64,000 bases of DNA from Granulosicoccaceae sp. 1_MG-2023 (lineage in GTDB: Bacteria > Pseudomonadota > Gammaproteobacteria > Granulosicoccales > Granulosicoccaceae), in assembly GCA_030546905.1 (NCBI GenBank), contig JAUOPI010000015.1, positions 30,465 to 94,464 on the forward strand, read 5' to 3'. This document shows positions 59,819 through 64,000 of this stretch, in pieces. Numbering within the stretch: the stretch's first letter is position 1; every line of letters begins with the position of its first letter. Both the position numbers and the translations under genes were made by a program. The notes under the pieces were generated by a model, which had not been told where the DNA came from, ran no database searches, and saw only the letters and a program-made list of their open reading frames with translations.

Positions 59819-60388
59819 ATGAAGCTCATCGTGCTGGACCGTGACGGTGTGATCAATGAGGATTCCGACGAGTACATCAAGTCGCCCGAAGAATGGGTGC
59901 CGGTGCCGGGGAGTGTCGAGGCTATCGCTTCTCTGACGCAGGCGGGATACTCCGTGATCGTCTTTACCAATCAGTCCGGTCTGGCGCGAGGCTTGTTTGA
60001 TATTACAACTCTGCACGGCATTCATCAGAAAATGCAGAAGACCATCAACAAGGCCGGTGGCCGTATCGAAGCGGTGTTCTTCTGCCCGCATGCATCGGGT
60101 GACGGCTGCAACTGCCGCAAGCCCAAGCCCGGCATGTTGCACAGTATTATGGAGCGCCTTGATGTGGAGCTGGCCGGCGTGCCGGTGGTCGGTGACTCGC
60201 TGCGTGACCTGCAGGCCGCGATGGCGGTCGGGGCGGCGCCGGTCCTGGTGCTGAGCGGTAAAGGCGAGAAGACCCGTGAGGCCAATCCGGGGCTGGAAGA
60301 CCATATCCCCGTGTTTGACAATCTCGCCGCTTATGTCGACCACCTGCTTCAGGAAAATGCAGCCCCGAAAGAGACGAAAACAACATGA
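59819..60388 (+). CDS. gmhB: D-glycero-beta-D-manno-heptose-1,7-bisphosphate 7-phosphatase
   Basis: A 189-residue HAD phosphatase in the heptose pathway for lipopolysaccharide core. Motif 1 is VLDRDGVINE (Asp8, Asp10), motif 2 VFTNQSG, and the zinc loop CPHASGDGCNCRKPKPG is the GmhB signature. Motif 4 is VVGDSLRDLQAA. It starts immediately after glyS with GGAGAG upstream and its stop overlaps the acyltransferase start. Confidence 0.93.
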   Translation: MKLIVLDRDGVINEDSDEYIKSPEEWVPVPGSVEAIASLTQAGYSVIVFTNQSGLARGLFDITTLHGIHQKMQKTINKAGGRIEAVFFCPHASGDGCNCRKPKPGMLHSIMERLDVELAGVPVVGDSLRDLQAAMAVGAAPVLVLSGKGEKTREANPGLEDHIPVFDNLAAYVDHLLQENAAPKETKTT

Positions 60389-61140
60389 GTGAAGATCTCC
60401 TCACGCGTACCCGTAAGGCCAGTTCGCGGCGGCTGGTAGCCCTGCGTTCGGCGATTTACATGGTCGTGATGGTGTTGAGTACCTGCATTATTGCCTGGCC
60501 GGTGATGTTGAGCATCGTGCTGCCGCTGAAGTACCGCTATGCGGTCATGCGCACCTGGCCGCGGGTCAATATGTGGGCGCTTGAGAAAATCTGTGGTGTC
60601 CGTTACACGGTTAAGGGGCGGGAAAACCTGCCTTCAGAACCGTCGATTGTGTTTGCCAAGCATTCTTCTACCTGGGAGACGATTGCGCTGCAGATGCTGA
60701 TTCCCCCTGCTGTTTATGTGGCCAAGAAAGAGCTGCTGTATATCCCGCTGTTTGGCTGGGCGATGGCGGTGCTGAACTTTCTGACCATTGACCGTTCGGC
60801 CGGGCGTCGCGCCATCCGCTATCTGGTCGATCAGGCTGTGGACCGGCTGGGGCGGGGCATGTGGATTATTATTTTCCCCGAAGGGCATCGCATGGCCATA
60901 GATGCGGAACCGAATTACAAGATCGGTGGCGCGATGATGGCCGCACGTACCGGAGCGCCGGTCGTGCCGGTCGCGCATAATGCAGGGGTGTTCTGGCCCC
61001 GGCACAGCTTTCTGAAATGGCCCGGTGAGATTACGGTCTCTTTCCTGCCGCCGCTGCAGACCGAAGGCAAAAAAGCCGATGTGATACTGGCTGAAGCACA
61101 GCAGGCCATAGAAACTGAGTTTCAGGCCTTGTTAAAGTAA
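60385..61140 (+). CDS. 1-acyl-sn-glycerol-3-phosphate acyltransferase-like protein (PlsC family)
   Basis: A 251-residue PlsC-type acyltransferase with an N-terminal transmembrane helix (about 25-50). Block I is FAKHSSTWETIAL, the HX4E form of the HX4D motif, common in this branch; block III is IIIFPEGHRMA, in place of FPEGTR. It transfers an acyl chain to a lysophospholipid at the cytoplasmic face. It overlaps gmhB by ATGA and is the last gene of the glyQS operon before a terminator. Confidence 0.88.
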   Translation: MSEDLLTRTRKASSRRLVALRSAIYMVVMVLSTCIIAWPVMLSIVLPLKYRYAVMRTWPRVNMWALEKICGVRYTVKGRENLPSEPSIVFAKHSSTWETIALQMLIPPAVYVAKKELLYIPLFGWAMAVLNFLTIDRSAGRRAIRYLVDQAVDRLGRGMWIIIFPEGHRMAIDAEPNYKIGGAMMAARTGAPVVPVAHNAGVFWPRHSFLKWPGEITVSFLPPLQTEGKKADVILAEAQQAIETEFQALLK

Positions 61141-61172
61141 GACCGTGCTGATGTAAGAGTGGGTTTCAGAGT

Positions 61173-61205
61173 AAAAAAAACGGCGCATAGAGCGCCGTTT
61201 TTTTT
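61173..61205. terminator. Bidirectional intrinsic terminator
   Basis: An A-run, ACGGCGC, a short loop, GCGCCGT and an eight-T run lie between the convergent acyltransferase and rdgB genes. Confidence 0.93.
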
Positions 61206-61224
61206 GCCTGACCAGCGGTCGGAC

Positions 61225-61836
61225 TCAGAGTTTGCCGCGTTTGCGTAACTCGCTGAGCAGGGCGCTCAAGGCACGGCCGCGGTGGCTGATGCTGTTTTTC
61301 ACGGCTTTTTCCAACTGTGCTGAGCTACAGTCTTTTTCCGGCACATAAAACAGCGGGTCGTAACCGAAGCCCTGATCGCCCTGCAGGGCAGTCAGAATCC
61401 GCCCCGGCCAGATGCCTTCTGCAATAACCGGCACCGGGTCATCCGCATGTGCGACAAAGGCCATCACGCAGTAGAAGCTGGCGCCGCGTTGATCGTCGGG
61501 CGTGTCGGCCAGCAGTTTCAGCAGGTGCGCGTTATTGTCGGCATCGCCCTGGCCGGCACCGGCACGTTCGGCAAAGCGCGAGGAATAGATCCCCGGCGCG
61601 CCGCCCAGCGCATCGACGGCCAGGCCGGAATCATCGGCAATGGCCGGCAAGCCGGTTTGTGCGGCGGCGTTACGCGCCTTGAGAATGGCGTTCTCAATAA
61701 ATGACAAGCCTGTCTCTTCGGCCTCAGTGACGTTTAATGCGGTCTGCGGCACCACGGTGACGCCGGCGTCGGCCAACATCTCCGAGAGTTCGCGTACTTT
61801 GCCGGCATTGCCGGTGGCAAGGACCCACTGATTCAT
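61225..61836 (-). CDS. rdgB: XTP/dITP diphosphatase (RdgB/HAM1)
   Basis: A 203-residue nucleotide-sanitising enzyme that converts XTP/dITP to monophosphates. Family blocks: [79 protein letters not shown] and [10 protein letters not shown]. It starts 3 bases after the rph stop. Confidence 0.96.
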   Translation of the reverse strand: MNQWVLATGNAGKVRELSEMLADAGVTVVPQTALNVTEAEETGLSFIENAILKARNAAAQTGLPAIADDSGLAVDALGGAPGIYSSRFAERAGAGQGDADNNAHLLKLLADTPDDQRGASFYCVMAFVAHADDPVPVIAEGIWPGRILTALQGDQGFGYDPLFYVPEKDCSSAQLEKAVKNSISHRGRALSALLSELRKRGKL

Positions 61837-61839
61837 GGC

Positions 61840-62559
61840 TTAAACTATACCCAGTGCTTCACGTTGAATGGCAATGATGTCGCTGATGCCTTTACGCCCG
61901 AGCGACAGCATCGCTTGTAATTCGCTGTCGAGAAAGGCGTGGCCTTCGGCAGTGCCCTGAATCTCGATAAAACCGCCGGCGTCGTTCATCACCAGGTTCA
62001 TATCGGTTTCGGCAGCGGAGTCTTCCGGGTAATCCAGGTCCAGTACCGGCTCACCGTTATAGATGCCGACTGAGACGGCAGCAACCGCGCCGAAAATCGG
62101 ATCGCGTTTGATGTTGCCTTTCTTCTTGAGCTTGGTGACCGCATCGCACAGCGCCACATAGGCTCCGCTGATCGACGCAGTGCGGGTGCCGCCGTCGGCC
62201 TGAATCACATCGCAGTCCAGCGTCACAACACGCTCGCCCAGGGCTTCCAGATCAACCGCCGCGCGCAACGAACGGCCGATCAGTCGCTGGATTTCCTGCG
62301 TCCGGCCGCTTTGTTTGCCGCTGCTCGCTTCACGCCGCATACGGCTGCCGGTGGAGCGCGGCAACATACCGTACTCGGCAGTAACCCAGCCCTTACCCTG
62401 ACCTTTTAACCAGGGCGGCACGCGTTCTTCCACGCTGGCGGTGCAGAGAACTTTGGTGTCGCCGAATTCCACCAGCACAGACCCTTCGGCGTGTTTGGTG
62501 TAATTGCGCGTGATGCGAATCTCCCGCATCTGATCATTGGCGCGCCCGCTCGGTCTCAT
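61840..62559 (-). CDS. rph: Ribonuclease PH
   Basis: A 239-residue phosphorolytic 3'-exonuclease that trims tRNA ends. The N-terminal [33 protein letters not shown] and the blocks [17 protein letters not shown] and [30 protein letters not shown] are typical; full length. It forms a pair with rdgB and is divergent from yicC, a common arrangement. Confidence 0.97.
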   Translation of the reverse strand: MRPSGRANDQMREIRITRNYTKHAEGSVLVEFGDTKVLCTASVEERVPPWLKGQGKGWVTAEYGMLPRSTGSRMRREASSGKQSGRTQEIQRLIGRSLRAAVDLEALGERVVTLDCDVIQADGGTRTASISGAYVALCDAVTKLKKKGNIKRDPIFGAVAAVSVGIYNGEPVLDLDYPEDSAAETDMNLVMNDAGGFIEIQGTAEGHAFLDSELQAMLSLGRKGISDIIAIQREALGIV

Positions 62560-62686
62560 TGTGCAGTACTCCTGTCTGACGCCGGCTGGTGGCCGGCAAA
62601 GGGCGGGGATTATACCGGCTCAAAACGGCCGACGTGGTATTATCTGCCGTTTGCTGTACAGATGATGATAAGTGGGGGATAGCGCG

Positions 62687-63556
62687 ATGCTCAAGAGTAT
62701 GACGGCCTACGGGCGCAAGGAAATCAGTGGCGAATGGGGCACGCTGACCTGGGAGATCCGCTCGGTCAATCACCGCTATCTGGACATCTCACTGCGCATG
62801 CCCGAGGAGCTGCGCACCATCGAGCCGGATGTGCGTGAGCTGCTTGCCGAACGCCTCAAGCGCGGCAAGCTTGAAGTCGGCCTGCGACTGCGCAGTAAAG
62901 ACGACGCGCCCGGCGAATTACAGATCCACACCGATCTCGCGCGTCAGGTCATCACCGCCTGTCAGGAGTTAATCGATAACGATATGCGCTCGCACGCACC
63001 GCTCGATCCGATGGATGTCTTGCGTTGGCCGGGCGTGGTTGGTCAGCCCGAACCCGATTACAAGCCGGTACAACAGGCTGCACTGAGTCTGCTCGACGAG
63101 GCACTGAATGACTTTATTGCCTCGCGTGAACGTGAAGGGGAGAAAATCGCCGGCATGCTGACCCGTCGCTGCGACGAAATCAGCACGATTGTCGGTAAGG
63201 TCCGTGAGCGGCGTCCGCAGGTATTGGAAAAGCTTCGTGAGAAATGGCTCGCGCGCATCGCCGAAATCGACGTCCAGGTCGACCCCCAGCGACTGGAACA
63301 GGAAGTGGTCTTTGCTGCCAATAAGCTCGATGTCGATGAAGAGCTCGACCGTCTCGAGGCGCATGTCTCTGAGCTACATAATGTGCTCAAACGAAAAGAA
63401 CCGGTCGGGCGCCGCCTCGACTTCCTGATTCAGGAGTTTAACCGCGAAGCCAACACCCTGGGCTCCAAGTCCGCGGACGCGCAAACCACCGCGCTGTCGG
63501 TTGATCTGAAGGTGCTGATTGAGCAGATGCGCGAGCAGGTGCAGAACGTCGAATAA
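62687..63556 (+). CDS. YicC-family endoribonuclease-like protein
   Basis: A 289-residue YicC-type protein: MLKSMTAYGRKE at the start, LTWEIRSVNHRYLDISLRMPEELR, and the C-terminal DUF1732 block (EEVFAANKLDVDEELDRLEAHVSELHNVL-like region at 63310-63390; GRRLDFLIQEFNREANTLGSKS). E. coli YicC acts in RNA turnover and is a proposed endoribonuclease. The ATG at 62687 has GGGGGA 7 bases upstream and is preferred over an in-frame GTG at 62672. Confidence 0.92.
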   Translation: MLKSMTAYGRKEISGEWGTLTWEIRSVNHRYLDISLRMPEELRTIEPDVRELLAERLKRGKLEVGLRLRSKDDAPGELQIHTDLARQVITACQELIDNDMRSHAPLDPMDVLRWPGVVGQPEPDYKPVQQAALSLLDEALNDFIASREREGEKIAGMLTRRCDEISTIVGKVRERRPQVLEKLREKWLARIAEIDVQVDPQRLEQEVVFAANKLDVDEELDRLEAHVSELHNVLKRKEPVGRRLDFLIQEFNREANTLGSKSADAQTTALSVDLKVLIEQMREQVQNVE

Positions 63557-63617
63557 CAATGCGTCCCGGCAGGCCTTACCCGGTAACGGGTACAGCGGCT
63601 TTGTCGCCTGTGCCCGG

Positions 63618-63650
63618 GCGCCCGGCTCAGGTCAGGGCGGTGCCGGGCGC
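63618..63650. repeat. GC-rich inverted repeat, same arms as at 3071-3093
   Basis: GCGCCCGGC (63618-63626) and GCCGGGCGC (63642-63650) pair around a 15-base loop, downstream of the yicC-like gene. No T-run follows. A small hairpin, ACCCG-GTAA-CGGGT, lies 25 bases to the left. Confidence 0.55.
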
Positions 63651-63701
63651 AGAGTAAAGCCTGTACACCGACACGGTCTGAAAGTTTTTTAAAATCACGT
63701 C

Positions 63702-63729
63702 TTGACTTGCGCCCCTGAAGCAGTAGAAT
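63702..63729 (+). promoter_or_regulatory. rrn promoter 1
   Basis: TTGACT (63702-63707), a 16-base spacer and TAGAAT (63724-63729), followed by a GC-rich discriminator (GCGCGCC) typical of stringently controlled stable-RNA promoters. Confidence 0.75.
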
Positions 63730-63789
63730 GCGCGCCTCGGTTCACTGATGTGGCCGACAGCAACAAGTCATCAAGTTGAAATAAAACGC

Positions 63790-63817
63790 TTGACTCGCTG
63801 CTGAAGCGCTGTAAAAT
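63790..63817 (+). promoter_or_regulatory. rrn promoter 2
   Basis: TTGACT (63790-63795), a 16-base spacer and TAAAAT (63812-63817). It shares with promoter 1 the 19-base string AATGCGCGCCTCGGTTCAC after the -10 (63727-63745 and 63815-63833), so one copy arose by duplication. Confidence 0.78.
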
Positions 63818-63872
63818 GCGCGCCTCGGTTCACGAAGTGAGCCACGCTTCGAAAGCTTTTGAAAACAAATGC

Positions 63873-63902
63873 TTGACAAGCAAAAACGGAATCGGCTAAA
63901 AT
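63873..63902 (+). promoter_or_regulatory. rrn promoter 3
   Basis: TTGACA (63873-63878), an 18-base spacer and TAAAAT (63897-63902). An A/T-rich stretch upstream (63855-63870) could serve as an UP element. Confidence 0.75.
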
Positions 63903-63933
63903 GGCCGGCTCCGGTCGGTGAGATTTCCGACCC

Positions 63934-64000
63934 GCTCTTTGAAAATTTGGACATAAGTAACTTGTGTGGGTGCTTGCGTTGATCGGTTGCATAGCAATCA
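63934..64000 (+). other. rRNA leader with boxA-like element, cut by the window end
   Basis: GCTCTTTGAA at 63934-63943 resembles the boxA antitermination element (TGCTCTTTAA) and the usual phrase before a 16S gene, GCTCTTTGAAAATTTGGA. The 16S rRNA itself does not begin within the window; it should lie within the next few hundred bases. Confidence 0.75.

Noticed and set aside
63557..64000. 16S rRNA or tRNA gene within the window end
   Set aside because: Only promoters and a leader are visible. No tRNA fold and no 16S start sequence occurs before base 64000.

Overview
The window comes from a moderately GC-rich gammaproteobacterium. Supporting evidence: gene order yibN-like/grxC/secB/gpsA, rph next to yicC, glnA-ntrBC, NasT/NasS nitrate control, an MSHA-type pilus cluster and tandem rrn promoters with GC-rich discriminators. 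Two-domain cytochrome c5 proteins with Ala/Pro/Glu linkers suggest, only weakly, the Chromatiales and related sulfur-oxidiser lineages. Nearly all the DNA is coding. I see no tRNA, CRISPR array or intact insertion sequence. The left edge cuts an EAL-domain gene; the right edge stops in an rRNA leader, so a 16S gene should begin just outside.

Layout: 1-8634 holds an EAL fragment, a hydrolase, a GH17-like protein, a thioesterase, an RND efflux pair with a divergent TetR regulator and a palindromic operator, and a methyltransferase. 9081-18186 is a seven-gene defence island, all on the plus strand and mostly overlapping: Dcm cytosine methylase, Vsr endonuclease, Z1 helicase-like ATPase, PD-(D/E)XK protein, MutL/MORC-type GHKL ATPase and two unrecognised proteins. 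It lies between a housekeeping methyltransferase and nasT, and its first genes are visibly lower in GC than the flanks. It resembles the MutL/Z1 restriction-modification and Mza families but has no AIPR gene. It is the best candidate for a poorly described system.

18306-27371 is nitrate assimilation: NasT (ANTAR antiterminator), NasS (sensor), then nitrite reductase with an extra FAD/NAD reductase module fused in front, NirD and NasA. The 281-base gap before the reductase genes carries a candidate NtrC site, a sigma-54 promoter, two hexaloop hairpins and an overlapping terminator: a complete ANTAR-type leader. 27448-38671 has a glycosyltransferase, an alanine/glycine symporter, asparaginase, an XRE regulator, a flavin reductase, the repeat-bearing cytochrome, a Kef-type antiporter, an ArsR regulator beside a rhodanese, and grxC-secB-gpsA; trmL follows on the minus strand.

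39299-50374 is a rearranged MSHA-like pilus cluster (mshM, L, N, E, G, I, J, K-like, then three pilin-like genes) with CRP-type sites before the secretin and the last pilin. 50418-55152 is ntrC, ntrB, a DUF4124 protein and glnA with a sigma-54 promoter and NtrC palindrome. 55359-56632 pairs tusA with a PP-loop ATPase. glyQS, gmhB, a PlsC-type acyltransferase, rdgB, rph and yicC follow, then the rrn promoters.

Three threads link distant genes: nitrogen control (ntrBC, glnA, nas), sulfur transfer (ArsR/rhodanese, TusA/PP-loop), and the pilus with possible cAMP control.
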